Positions 24,019 to 35,461 of a stretch of 64,000 bases of DNA are shown piece by piece. The stretch spans positions 51,229,232 through 51,293,231 of the forward strand of contig NC_077248.1 in NCBI RefSeq assembly GCF_947179165.1, written 5' to 3'. The stretch comes from Solanum dulcamara. Lineage: Eukaryota > Streptophyta > Magnoliopsida > Solanales > Solanaceae. The number at the start of each line of letters is the position of its first letter. Within the stretch, counting starts at the first letter, position 1. The notes below the pieces were generated by a model. That model made no database searches, had not been told where the DNA came from, and saw nothing but the letters and a program-made list of their open reading frames with translations. The translations under genes were made by a program, and so were the position numbers.

Positions 24019-25493
24019 ATGGAATCCGCTCCATCTTTTAGTGTTGGTCTCACACAATTGAATAAAAATCAAGAAATTCTTGTTTCTCCAGGTTCTGATT
24101 CATCTTGGGAAGGATACCACGAGGTTAGATCCAAACATAGTAATAATCCAGTAGTTATGGATAAGTTACGTGCGAAATTGAAGTCGAAATCTCCAGTTCA
24201 ACATGCACCCAAAGAAGCAGACAAAAAGATTGAAGGGGTTACAACACGCCCTAATCTCCCAAAGGTATGATTTCATCTAAGCTGTGTTCTGTTTTATTTT
24301 TTAAATCTCAATTTTCCGATACATTTCAATGTACCTTTCTTAATGTTCCTATTTTGATACTTCAGCTTCTGATATGGTTTTTGTTATTATTTTTCTGATA
24401 CATAAGGTCTACTTCTTTTTATAATCTTCTGATATATCATGTACTAATCACGATACATAAGGTTTCTCTGATTTTGCATTGTTTATGATACATTAATTTC
24501 TGTTTTTTCTATTATTTTTGATACCTAAAGGCAAAATAAAGTGTCTCATATCAATATATATAAGCTCTATATGTATAATGATTAGCCATGTATCTGATTC
24601 ATAATGTCACTTTTGTATCATCTATTCTAATGTATCATATCAGATGTACAATGTATCAAGTTCAAGTTGTATTTAATCATTTACCTTGTCAATGCAGGGA
24701 CTGAAGTACGTCATCAAAAAGATCCCTTCCCAGTCTTTGAGATTCGGCACGACTAATGTTATTAATGATTTCAAATCATCAATAGGTGAAGAAGCTATAC
24801 AGTTATTTAGGCAAACCATCTTTGGTCACTACCTAGATATGCCACAGTATAATTTTCAAGGGCAAATCATCAAATGCCTCTTACTTCTTGAGGTGGAGGG
24901 AAAAAAAGAGGAATTGCACATTCGTCACGTGCAGGGTAATGTACTCCAATTCACAATCAAGGAATTTGCTATTATTATCAGTTTGCGATGTACCGATAAT
25001 ATCAATGAATTTTGGTACCCAAATGCACCAAAGTAGATTGTTGTCTAGATATTTTCTTGGTGTAAAAAATGGGGTAAAAAAGACGTTTCGTTCAGCGTTT
25101 TCTAATTGGAGGATGGGAAACCAATAAAGACGCTGTTTAGATGGTCATTCTCTACTTCATCCACACTTTTAGTTTTCTCAACTAGGTGATTCACCTGTTT
25201 TTGTTAATGATTTTAAGATGGTAGAGGATGATAGATATGAGCAATTCCCATGGGGTAAAATAACATTTTCCAAATTGATGAAAGGAATGAGGCATGAGTT
25301 TTCTACTGCCAAACAAATGTATCGTTTGGGCGGCATGCCATACGCTCTAAATGCATGGATATATGAATGTGCATCTCAGGTGCCTTCTGAAATTGTTGTA
25401 AGAGTGGGTAATCAAATTTTTAGAATTCTGAATTGGCATGTTGTTGCGGTCAAGACAAAATTTAAGACCTTCATGTCTAGCATTTTCAGTGAG
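24019..25493 (+). pseudogene. MULE accessory gene, DUF1985 part
   Basis: Exon 1 (24019-24264) starts MESAPSFSVGLTQLN and ends in phase 0 at a GT. The intron 24265-24697 ends AATGCAG. Exon 2 opens GLKYVIKKIPSQSLRFG and contains a DUF1985-like domain (FGHYLDMP..., IIKCLLLLEVEGKKEELHI, FTIKEFAIIISLRC). The frame breaks at about 25030 and continues in another frame as RLLSRYF. It returns at 25218 (MVEDDRYEQFPWGKITFSKL, GGMPYALNAWIYECAS) and ends at a GT at 25494. Introns are full of TGTATC/GATACA. DUF1985 proteins in plants are largely carried by MULEs, and their role is unknown apart from a possible link to element-encoded regulation. The frame breaks make it a pseudogene. Confidence 0.78.
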
Positions 25494-25743
25494 GTATATT
25501 TCATGAAATTATTTTCATACTTATATCACATGTATATACCATCTGTGGCTTATTAAGTGTATTTTAAGATTATTTATTTTTTAATTATGCAATGACTCAT
25601 TATACATAACATTTATGATACATTCAATAGTCTTGAATCTTATATATTAGTCTTTGTTCTGATACATATGATTTCTGTCATGAACTCATGATTCATAATG
25701 ATTCTTGTTTTTATTTTTCTGCTTTTCAATCAATTTTTTTCAG

Positions 25744-26512
25744 TATTCATGCTCCAATATTATGCCAACTCAAGATGAAATGGAATCACTTGTCATTCCT
25801 GGCAGTGAACATCCTACTGAAGCTACTACATCAGCTGCCAATGTCAAATTTATGGACTCTCAAGAACTCCCAGATTTAAGGACTTTTCAACAAAACCACC
25901 TACAAAATTATTAAGAATAGTCGTTCATGTTGTTGATACATCTCCACCTCCTCCCAAAAGAAGGAAGACTTCCCCTGGTAAAAAATCCATTCAAGTAGAA
26001 ACAGCTAGCATACACAAGGATGTCATACCACTAAAGCCATAAAAAAAGCCTATTTCTACTGCTACATAACCAGCAACAAAGTCAGTGGTAGGCGGTGAAT
26101 CTTCGATCATTCGAAAAAAATTGTTCATATGGAATTCAAAGCATTAAAGAAGTCTATAAAGAAATCTCTAAAGAAATACGTAAGTTATTACTATAAGATT
26201 TAAGACACACAATATACTTTTAATAAGTTGATACATTCTAATTTTTCATATTATTGTATTAAGGTTGACCGAAAATTCAAGAGACTAGAGAATAAAATTG
26301 ATTTAAATCATACTGATCTCTTGAAAGCTATTGACAATATAGTGTACCACATGACTGACACATCATCTCCAATTAAAAAAGATGAATTTGTTCAACCATT
26401 TCATGTGGTGGAAGAACAACAAGCACCTATTGTATTGAAGGTGCACAATGATCCAAATAAATGCGATCCCCCACTAGCAAATGATCAATCTCATGTCCAA
26501 GAAGATATTAAG
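25744..26512 (+). pseudogene. MULE accessory gene, middle exons with NLS-like stretch
   Basis: An exon follows an AG at 25743 (YSCSNIMPTQDEMESLVIPG) and runs in phase 0 from the previous one. After a frame break near 25905 it reads into PPPPKRRKTSPGKK (about 25948), a probable nuclear localisation signal, and then a Lys-rich segment. A further exon, 26264-26512, begins VDRKFKRLENKIDLNH, is helical and coiled-coil-like in composition, and ends ...QEDIK at a GT. Frameshifts and a stop near 26041 separate the pieces. The segment links the DUF1985 region to the repeated exons. No enzyme function is visible. Confidence 0.6.
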
Positions 26513-26650
26513 GTAGATACATCACATAGTTATTGATATTTCTATTTTGATACACTTTTAAACTATTGGATATATTTCATTTTCATATATCAGATCTTTA
26601 ATTTTTATTGTAATTGTCATTCTCATAAGTATATGTTATTATAATTGTAG

Positions 26651-27446
26651 GATGCAGAACCATCCAAGACAATGCAAGAAATGAATTATGTATCTAAACA
26701 CCACATTGTATCAGATGCTGCAGAATCTCATCAACAATATGTTTCAACTGATACATTAAAGGTAATGTATCATAACCAAAGTTATGACCAATCTGATGTT
26801 ATATAGCTCTTGTATCTGCTAAATCTGTGATGCTATATAGATCTTGATACATTTCATGCTCATATATCATAAGTATATGTTATTATAATTGTAGGATGCA
26901 GAACCATCCAAGACAATGCAAGAAATGGATAATGTATCTGAACACCATATTTTATCAGATGCTACAGAATCTCATCAACAATATGTTTCAACAGATACAT
27001 TAAAGGTAATGTATCAGAAATAAAGTTATGACCAGTCTGATGCTACATAGTTCTTGTATCTGCTAAATCTATGATGCTATATAGATCTTGATACATTTCA
27101 TGCTCATATATCACAAGTAAATGTTATTATATTTGCAGGAAGCAGAACCATCCAACATGATACAAGAGGTGGATGATGTATCAGAACACCACAATGTATC
27201 AGTTGCTGCAGAATCTCTTCAATAGCATGTTTCTAATGATACATTAAAGGTAATATATCAGAACTTTAGGTATTAAAGGTAATGTATCATTTCAATAGTC
27301 ATTTTCTTAAATAATTGTTATTATTACATTTGTAGGAACCAGAACCATCTAATATTCCACAACAATTAGAGGATGTATCAGAAGATCACATGGAATCAAA
27401 TAGAGCAGATTCTTTTCAAGTAATTGTTGATTCTGATAAATTAAAA
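26651..27446 (+). repeat. Four tandemly duplicated 111-nt exons of the MULE gene
   Basis: Exons 26651-26761, 26895-27005, 27139-27249 and 27336-27446 are each 111 nt, phase 0, preceded by AG. The first three are followed by GTAATG/GTAATA. They encode variants of (D/E)AEPSKTMQEM...VS..H...S.AAESHQQ with a shared STDTLK-like end. The first three start 244 bp apart and include the intervening intron, so exon and intron were duplicated together. Exon 3 has a TAG in place of a Gln codon, and the donor of exon 4 reads AT instead of GT. The exons themselves contain TGTATC several times. The repeats are acidic, Gln/Ser-rich and likely disordered, with unknown function. Confidence 0.85.
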
Positions 27447-27600
27447 ATAATGTATCAGATCAATTATTATGATACATTCAACATTAATAAGTTTAGTATT
27501 GACATTATACATTTAATATTCCTCAATTGTATCTAATTCATTAAATTTAGTAAAGTTTATTATACTAAAGTCATTATATTTTTATAATTCTTAAAAAATA

Positions 27601-29275
27601 GAAATCCACTACTTCAACCTCGATATCGCTCAAAACTCGAGATGTGATAGATACTCTAATATACAGACTTTCATTACCGGCCATGCCATTGACTGCTATT
27701 AGTCATGAACAAGTCATCAGGCTGAATGTCTACTACGTGATAGCCAACTACCTACCACTCTTCCATTAAAACCCAATGTACTGTCAGATAATGTGAAGAT
27801 ACCTTTTTCAAGAAATAGGCTGCCTTCTAAGATCTTACAATCACCGTATCTAACAAAATTTGGGTCGAGTGAAAAGGGTAAGGAAAAAATGACCACTATT
27901 AGGTATCAAACACACCCCTTTGAAGGTTTTTGGCATATGCTATAGTCCCCCAACCGAGCTTATCATCGACTATTCCCAATTGATAGATAAAGGACTATTA
28001 AAATCGCACGCCAACAAGTAAGTATGTTATTTATAACTTATATCAATGCAAGTTGTTTATTGTATATGTACTTTTATTTTAATATAATTTTTCATTCAGG
28101 AAACCAAATGAGGAACACTACAGATCCATGTGCTCTTCATTCGGGTTTAAAAAAATGGACTTTGTAGTGGCATTTCCTCAAGATAAGAATTGGTTCTACC
28201 TCATGTCATAGACGAACAGATATTGGAATGATGAAGTAATCATTTCTTGACACAACATCTGTTACATGTCAGACACAATGTCTGATACATAAATACTATG
28301 AATCAGATACATCCAGTATAGAAGTTTCTACTCTGTTCAATAACTATGTATCAATTTGTATAACTAATACTTTTTAAAAATGTGCAGCACATCGATGTAA
28401 TATTTTACTATCTTCGAAAAAAATTGAAGATGCAGTTGAACAATTAGTATCAATACATAACAACAATCTGTATTTTCAAAGTTTTTATCGAATCTGCACA
28501 CACACAATACTATCACATTCCACTTGACATTTCTACCCAAGATGATATGGAACATGCCTATGTTATATCTCATCACAAGAGATCTGTGAAGAACATAATA
28601 AGAGGTTTATCAATTCCCGTCGGGCTGCCTTGGCATTTGGTAGATGAGGTATACATTCTAGTAAATTGTGACAGGGATTTTAATTGGGTTCTGGCAGTAG
28701 TTGTGTTGAAACAAAGGTTGATACGCATCTATGATTTATCATCTGGAAGAATAAGTAGCAACCCTTCCCCAGAGATTCAAAAGATGGCAGTAATGCTACC
28801 TACATACCTTCATGATAGTGGTTTTTTTAGAAGAATGAACGTACTGATTGATCATTGCTTGATTCATACAAGGTCAAATCAACCGGTAATATGCTTGAAG
28901 CACATCACCCTTTTGTAGTTGAATATGTTGAAGAAATTGCGCAACAAGGAAGCGATAGCTTGTGAGTATTAACAAATATTCATATTTAAATCATTAAAAT
29001 GTCATTTTTATTTTTTTAAAGTTGGATATTACCTTCTTTGTAGGGATTGTGGTGTTTTTCTGGCTATTTTTGCTGAATATCTTAGTGATGGAATATCTAT
29101 TCCAACTACTGGAATACATGCCGAATACTTCCGTTCAAGATATGTCTCACTATTATGGAATTATGGTTGTCGTAAGGCCAAGGATGGTTATATCAGTGAA
29201 AATGACGATCCAAAAAAACCTAAGAGAGATTTCATCTCTCTTGGTCAAGGAGAACCAATGGACGTCGAGTAATTT
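27601..29275 (+). pseudogene. MULE accessory gene, Ulp1-like C48 cysteine protease domain
   Basis: C-terminal exons carry a SUMO-protease-like fold. A segment near 28101-28236 reads MDFVVAFPQDKNWFYLMS. The main domain exon, about 28500-28890, reads GLPWHLVDEVYILVNCDRDF and LKQRLIRIYDLSSGR, with the expected Asp in IYD. The last exon, about 29044-29275, starts DCGVFLAIFAEYLSDGISIP, supplying the catalytic Cys, and ends EPMDVE-stop. The catalytic His of the usual HWVLAVV block reads Asn (DFNWVLAVV, about 28680). Stops occur, for example at about 28210 and 28447. Such domains cleave ubiquitin-like modifiers from proteins. This copy is probably inactive. Introns again carry TGATACA motifs. Confidence 0.85.
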
Positions 29276-29529
29276 TTTTTTGAATTTTTTAGTAGTAGAA
29301 TGTACAATTTTATTTTTGCACCATCAGTTAATATTTTTTTTGGCTATTCAACAATTTAGCAGATGTTGTTGAATATAAATTTCATTGTTCGTATCATAAT
29401 TCTTTGTATGAGTTACATATCTCTAGGGTATTTTGAAACTGTGTTGTATTATACATATTAAGTGTAAATAAATATCAATTTTTGTTCATGATACATAACC
29501 TTTCTAATAAGTGGTGCATTGTAACAATG

Positions 29530-30055
29530 CTTATGTATCAACCATAAATCTGTCGAATTGTCATGTATCAGTTATCAATGTATCAAATTCAAATACAAGA
29601 TGAAAGTTTATGTATCAGATTCTCATGTATCAAACTTTACTACTTATGATATATTTATAACTTGTATCAATACAAGATGTTATGTATCAACCATAAATCA
29701 GTTGAAAGCTAATACAACAATCTTCAATGTATCAATCATAAATCTGTCAAATGGTCATGTATCCGTTTTCAATGTATCAAGCTCAAATACAAGATGAAAG
29801 TTTATATATCAGAATCTCATGTATCAAACTTTATTGCTTCTGATACATTTACAACTTATATCAATACAAAATTTTATGTATCAACCATAAATCAGTTGAA
29901 AGATAATACAACAAGCTTCAATGTATCAACTATAAATCTTTCGAATGGTCATGTATCAGTTATCAATGTATCAAACTCAACTACAAGATGAAAGTTTATA
30001 TATCAGATTCTCATGTATCAAACTTAACTTCTTCTGATACATCTACAATAAAACA
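29530..30055. repeat. ~194-bp tandem repeat rich in ATGTATCA
   Basis: Three copies of a unit containing CATAAATCTGTC...ATGTATCAGTT and ATACAAGATGAAAGTTTA start at about 29541, 29735 and 29929. Each unit holds several ATGTATCA octamers. It lies between the convergent MULE genes. The stretch 29276-30451 otherwise holds no gene. Confidence 0.85.
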
Positions 30056-30451
30056 CTTGTAGTGACTTGTACCAAATAATCCTAAATCAATTTTTGACAC
30101 ATTCTCTTTGTATCATATACATATTTTGAAATTATCATTTCTACATATCTGTTAAATGATTATATAACTTTATATGATGTATCAGATTCATAAAAATGAT
30201 TTATCAGTGATATTTGTCAGCTTAAATAACTTACTTAATCTATTTATTTTAATATTTAATAAATTTTACTATATCACTACCAAGTTACTTACAATGAAAA
30301 TAATTACAACCATGCATGTATCTATTATTGATATTTAATTACTTTTCTGATTTACAAAACTATGTATCAAATACAATCACTACAAATGGTAAATATCTGT
30401 GTAGATGTAAGTACATGATCCAAATCGAATGTATCCTGGGAAATCAAAATA

Positions 30452-32829
30452 TCATTTCTCTTTGGGAATGAAATTATAAGTCTTTCTGTTGTGGCCTTCA
30501 TGGCCACAACGACTACAACAATTTGTGCTCGTTCTTAGCTTCTCATTGGAGTTGTCTTTTCTTCCTTTCTTTGATCTTCCTGGCATCCTTTTGTATCTTG
30601 GTGGCAAGACAAATTCTTCCAAAATTTCTTTCAGAACAGACCAATCTTTCTTATATGGTATTGAAACCATTGAAAATTCATAAGTATTTGCCAACACCTC
30701 TGGCTTGTAGTAATCAGAGTAGTATGAGTGCATTTCTATAATGTTCTTGCTCTTCAACACTGTAATTGCGTGTGGACATGGTATCTCATCTAGTTGAAAC
30801 TTGCCACAATTACATGTTTTTCTTTCAAGACACAAAATGTATCTTCTACCTGATTCATGAACATAATATATATATTCTGATGAAGCAATAACCTGCAGGT
30901 TTATTATCATAGATATGAATACAGAACTGAAAAAAATAACAACTATGTATCAAGAATATATCTTCTTAAAAATAATTGGTGTGTACCTTCATTCTCGAAC
31001 AGTTCATTGTGTTTACTACTAGGATATCTTCGAATTTCCTACCCAAAGTATATTTTTTATAAGTTGCTATTTCTCAATTTTTGCAGTTCCAAGCACCAAA
31101 TAACATTCTCGTCCATGATGAATCATTTTTCGTATCAACAACACCATACGCCAATGGCAATATGCAACCTATAAAATTATTAACATCCATAAAATAGTTA
31201 TTAGAATTCATCAGATTCACAATAAATATGTCAAATGTGATGATACATTGCTATTTAATACACAACAATAACAAAAAGTAATACCTGTCTCATCAAGTGT
31301 GCTAGCTGATACAAATATCCCTTTATAAGGTCCATCAAGATGAGCACCGTCAACAACAACTACAGGTCTACAAAACTAAAAAACCCTCATCAATGGCCTT
31401 AACACTATGAATAGGTACATGAATTCATCAGTTGGTGACTTGTGCATACTTATGTACGAATTTGGATATACGGTTTTTAGCATATGTATGTATACAGGCA
31501 GCTGTCTATATCCATCAACAGGTTTTCCCCTTAACATCTCCAAAGCATGTTCTTTAGCACGCCATGCTTGTTGATAGGTAATATCAACCCCATAGGCTGC
31601 TTTAATATCCTCTCGTATATCATTAGGGGTGTGAATTCTCTTATAATTAACAAATTTAGGTGCAGTGAATGCACTAACAAAAGCCTTTGTAGAATGAACT
31701 TTGTTGAAAATCTCATATCTTAAGGGACATGAATGTTCACTATTGAAATATCTCACTTTGAATATATAAGATTTTTTCCTACATGATGCTTTCATTCTCC
31801 AACAACAGTCGTCTGAATAGCATATTAACACATAACTGCATATTTTTAGAAAAAAATATTAACATGTATCAGATACACAGAGATTCATATGTAATATGAC
31901 CAAATAAAAGTACATATTGACAGCAAAGTATTTTTTAGTTGTACTTGATACATAATAATTAGTATGTATCATGACTATAAAATAAAAATTGAATTTCCAA
32001 AATCAATAATATATTAGGGAATCTTATTGAACTATATTAGATACATAATGTTATGATGTATCATGAAAAATAACTCAAAAAATATTAACATGTATCAGAT
32101 ACACAGAGATTTATATGTAATTTAACCAAATAAAAGTACATATTGACAACAAAATTGTTTACATTTGTACTTGATACATAATAATTAGTATGTATCATGA
32201 CTATAAAACAAAAACTAAATTTCCAAAATTAAAAAATGCCCATAACTTTTACTATCAAATCTTTTAACTTTGAAATTAAATCCATTATCAATTTTGTATT
32301 TGGCCATTACAACAACTAGTGTTGCTTTTTCCTTATACAGTTGCTTCTCCTTCACGTCCACACCAATTGTATAAGTTATATAGTTCTTCACATCCAATTT
32401 CGATATATAACAGATTGCACCATTATCAGATTCTTCTAAACAAAAAAATTATGAATCATTCGTGTTTGCTTCGACACAAACAATTGCTCCAGAGGTAGCG
32501 TCGAATGCTTGTATCTCACATCTCTTTCTATCAGATGTTGTTATGCATAGGGGATAAATTACGAATACAAGTTCGTTCTTCTTCAATTCTATATAAAGAT
32601 TAACACACATATCATTATGAATAATCATTGGCGACGAATTACCTTGAATGATGTATCAGATTTTAATATTTTTCACTGATTCATCTATGGTCAATTCAAC
32701 AGCAATTACTGATTTTAGATTCACGAATGATATATTATCGCCCACTATGATTCCATCAATTTTGTATCGTTCATAACTCACCTCGGATTGCCAAACTCCA
32801 GAATGTTTCAGTAGAATCGGGATATTCAT
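30452..32829 (-). pseudogene. MURA-type MULE transposase
   Basis: The minus-strand start is MNIPILLKHSGVWQSEVSYE at 32829. A stop follows near 32665. The MuDR N-terminal zinc-binding region is at 31831-31640 (DDCCWRMKASCRKKSYIFKV), and then YGVDITYQQAWRAKEHALEM. After a TAG near 31377 comes the first catalytic block CRPVVVVDGAHLDGPYKG (Asp at about 31350) and, past an intron, CILPLAYGVVDT. Most of the catalytic core with the other acidic residues is missing. The C-terminus has a SWIM zinc finger (CNCGKFQLDEIPCPHA) and a zinc knuckle CSRCGHEGHNRKTY whose last Cys is Tyr. MURA cuts and pastes the element at its terminal inverted repeats. This copy is dead. Confidence 0.85.
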
Positions 32830-33189
32830 CTTGAATTGCTTGATGAATTTCGAATTTTGGATTGAATTTTAGTACGATCCTATGATCTGTTTTTTTAATT
32901 TTTCAAGTCCCTCATAAATGTTATGCTTTGTATGGGTTAATTCCCTTATTTAGCTACATAATTAATTGAAAGAAGGAAATTTAACTTGATTTACGTTACG
33001 TTTCCATAAAAGAAATCAACAACTTTAATTATTATGTATCAAAACTTGATGTATCAAATGTAATACTAATGTATTAAAAATCTAGAAAAAATCAGGAAAA
33101 TCGAGTAATTTAAGAAAAAGTAGGGATAAGTTGTAATTGATCTTTTTCACTATGAAATTTAGGTCTAAGTTTCACTTTCTGTTTTTATT

Positions 33190-33905
33190 ATATTAGCATT
33201 ATTATCTTTAATACACGCTCTTTTATGTATTCGATATATATAGGGAATCAAAGTCCCCCAAAACATTAGACTTCTAGAGAAGAGTAGTCAGGTCGCTATT
33301 AAACTCCTTCTCGGAAATTGAGGAAAAAAAAAGAAACCTGCAGTTTTGTTTCATATCTAAGAGTCCTTTCTACATTTTGTTTCTATTACATTACGAAATA
33401 ACATCTTTGAGTAAGGAATCCCTAGTTGAATGATTTCCGATCAATACAATATCATTATTCATACTGAAACTTACAAAGTTATCTTTCTGAAGATCAAAGA
33501 AATTTTTTCTTTCTTAGAATTGGAAGAAAAAGATTGAAATGATGGAAAATTATCATAAATATGAGTAATGTCATAAATATATTATATTGTATATATTCAT
33601 TCAAGTAATTTTATATAGCATGAAGAAATTTGCAATCAGTTAAGTATCTTGCAAATAATTAATGTGGACAGTTATTTCTGTTCCTAAAAATTGCGCTAAA
33701 GCGGACAACTTACAAATTGAGCTTGCAATTAAGCAAATTTTTGAAAAAGAAAACCTGCAGTAAAAGTCTCGCATTAGATTTTTTTTCTCTATAAAGTTTG
33801 ATGTTAAATCACTTTATTTGTACATCAAGTTCAAGGGAAACAAAATATATTTTTCTCCGGATTAATTGGCTATATCTTTTATATTTTTTATTTCATAACA
33901 ATACA
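33190..33905. other. AT-rich spacer without recognised features
   Basis: Between the MULE and the hAT-like element. I see no coding frame, RNA gene or repeat. The last eight bases, ACAATACA, are the left target duplication of the hAT-like element. Confidence 0.5.
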
Positions 33906-34059
33906 CAGTATTTTAAAGGTGGGAGTGTAAGACGAGATATTTTATAAAGTATGGGGCGAGGCGTAAGTCGGGGAAACACGGGACGTAAGTCCTATGAATC
34001 TACGAGGCGTACATATCAAGTATATTTAATTTTATAATTTTATTACTTTGAAAATAAAC

Positions 34060-34776
34060 TGTTTGCAACAAATTTTCGTAGTGCTGAAAATTAACTGCAA
34101 TCAAAATAAATAAAAGAAACAATAATTTTATTGATGATCTTTGTGAGTACAATTTCATTGTTCTCATGATTATTCTCTCCTAATATGTTTCCGTAATTCG
34201 AGGGTCAGTAGTAGCGTATTTCTCAAATGCAGGAGGATGTAGACTTCCTTGAGATGTGTTTGATCTCTGGGAACGTCAGAAAGCGCTTCGTCATTTCAAG
34301 TCGATCTCCTGGAAGAACTCCGTTGACCACTCCTTCGAAGAACTATGTAGTTAGTGTTGTAGCTTTTCCCCAATACTTGCAGAATGTCCCCAGAAAATTA
34401 TGTAACCCTCCTATTTAGCAGTCCAAATGTGGATGAACTCTCTAGCCTTCTTCTGATTGGTTCATGTAAGTCTTTAAGTTTATCGCAAATACTATATATT
34501 AAGGTTGCTTTTTGATTAGTTGTTAAACTTTGACCAGGATCGCCACATCATTTGAACATGTGGCATCCTCTTGTTGGTCTTTAACTTGACTGGGATGCCA
34601 AGTCATCTTGACATGTGGCATGAGCTTGGGCCTCAAGATGAAATGGACCTTGGACTTGAATTTAATAAAATGGACTTATGCATTTGTGAAGCCCAAATTA
34701 ATTATTCAACTCAAATGAACATGAATTTAATTCAAATTTTATATGAATTAAATCCAATAAAATTTACGTGTCTACA
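34060..34776 (-). repeat. Gyp-D 3' LTR
   Basis: Plus strand TGTTTGCAACAAATTTTCG ... ACGTGTCTACA. It matches 55630-56364 throughout. A short plus-strand frame (34571-34834) is chance and recurs in the other LTR. Confidence 0.92.
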
Positions 34777-34800
34777 AATGCTCCCTACTTCAAAGCTTGT
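34777..34800 (-). other. Gyp-D polypurine tract
   Basis: The minus strand reads GAAGTAGGGAGCATT immediately before the LTR start TGTAGACACG, the expected priming site for plus-strand DNA. Confidence 0.65.
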
Positions 34801-35461
34801 GGAAGAGCATAGATATGTTGATGCTCGAAGATGAGTATTGAAGTGTCCCTAGGCAACAATATTACTCTTTACGACTTTTGTTTGACTCCAATTTTTTTTT
34901 AGAAGAACCAATCATATTTTTATTTATTTATTTTGCAAATATAATCGTAGCGTATCTTGTACACTAACATAATATGCTAATTTATTTCTTTCATCAAAGC
35001 TTTATAATTTAACATTGATCAAACTTGACCGGATGAAAAATAATTGAGAAGCTTCCTATGAGGCCTAATAACGAGTTGCATGTTTGAACTTTTTAAGCAA
35101 GAAGATTATCAATTTAAATACTTTCCCATAATTCATGGCAAATGTGTGACTGTGTAATAAAATTATCCTATTTATGTCTTCAAAGAAAACTAGGATTTTG
35201 ACTCCTACTGTATAATGGAATCTAACTCCTTTGCGAAAACAAATTCTTGAGCAGACTTCTTGTTGAAAGCAAATTGGATTTCCCTATTGGTGAGTCTATA
35301 TAAGTACCTCATAATTACAAGTGAAATACAATCAGGTGCCTTACTTTCTTTGAACAGGCTTACAGAAAAGAACTGAAGTTCACTGCAAGAGTTATCCAGA
35401 AACAAACTTCAAGAAAAACTGCACGCTGGTTGTATCAACTTTGCACAGGCTCACAAAAAAC
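34801..35461. other. Gyp-D 3' non-coding region with TATA-like box
   Basis: No gene is seen. A TATA-like TCTATATAAG lies at about 35287 on the plus strand, upstream of the antisense PMD gene. Promoter function is only a guess, and no other promoter element is recognised. Confidence 0.35.

Larger units (their letters stand above)
23674..33162. mobile_element. Mutator-like element with Ulp1-type accessory gene
   Basis: The element carries two convergent genes, a plus-strand DUF1985/C48 protease gene and a minus-strand MURA transposase, the arrangement of Ulp1-bearing MULEs such as Arabidopsis Kaonashi-like and melon CUMULE elements. The edges are approximate. Diverged terminal inverted repeats are suggested by the left TTCCCTACCATTTGTAAAAC (about 23719) and, reading inward from the right on the minus strand, TATCCCTACTTTTTCTTAAA (about 33125). 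An imperfect 27-bp direct repeat (24/27) lies just outside both ends, longer than the usual 9-bp MULE duplication. The TGTATCA motif is dense only between about 23780 and 33060, which supports these limits. Confidence 0.7.

Noticed and set aside
29530..30055. Regularly spaced repeats that could suggest a CRISPR array
   Set aside because: The units are long contiguous tandem copies without unique spacers, and the DNA is plant.
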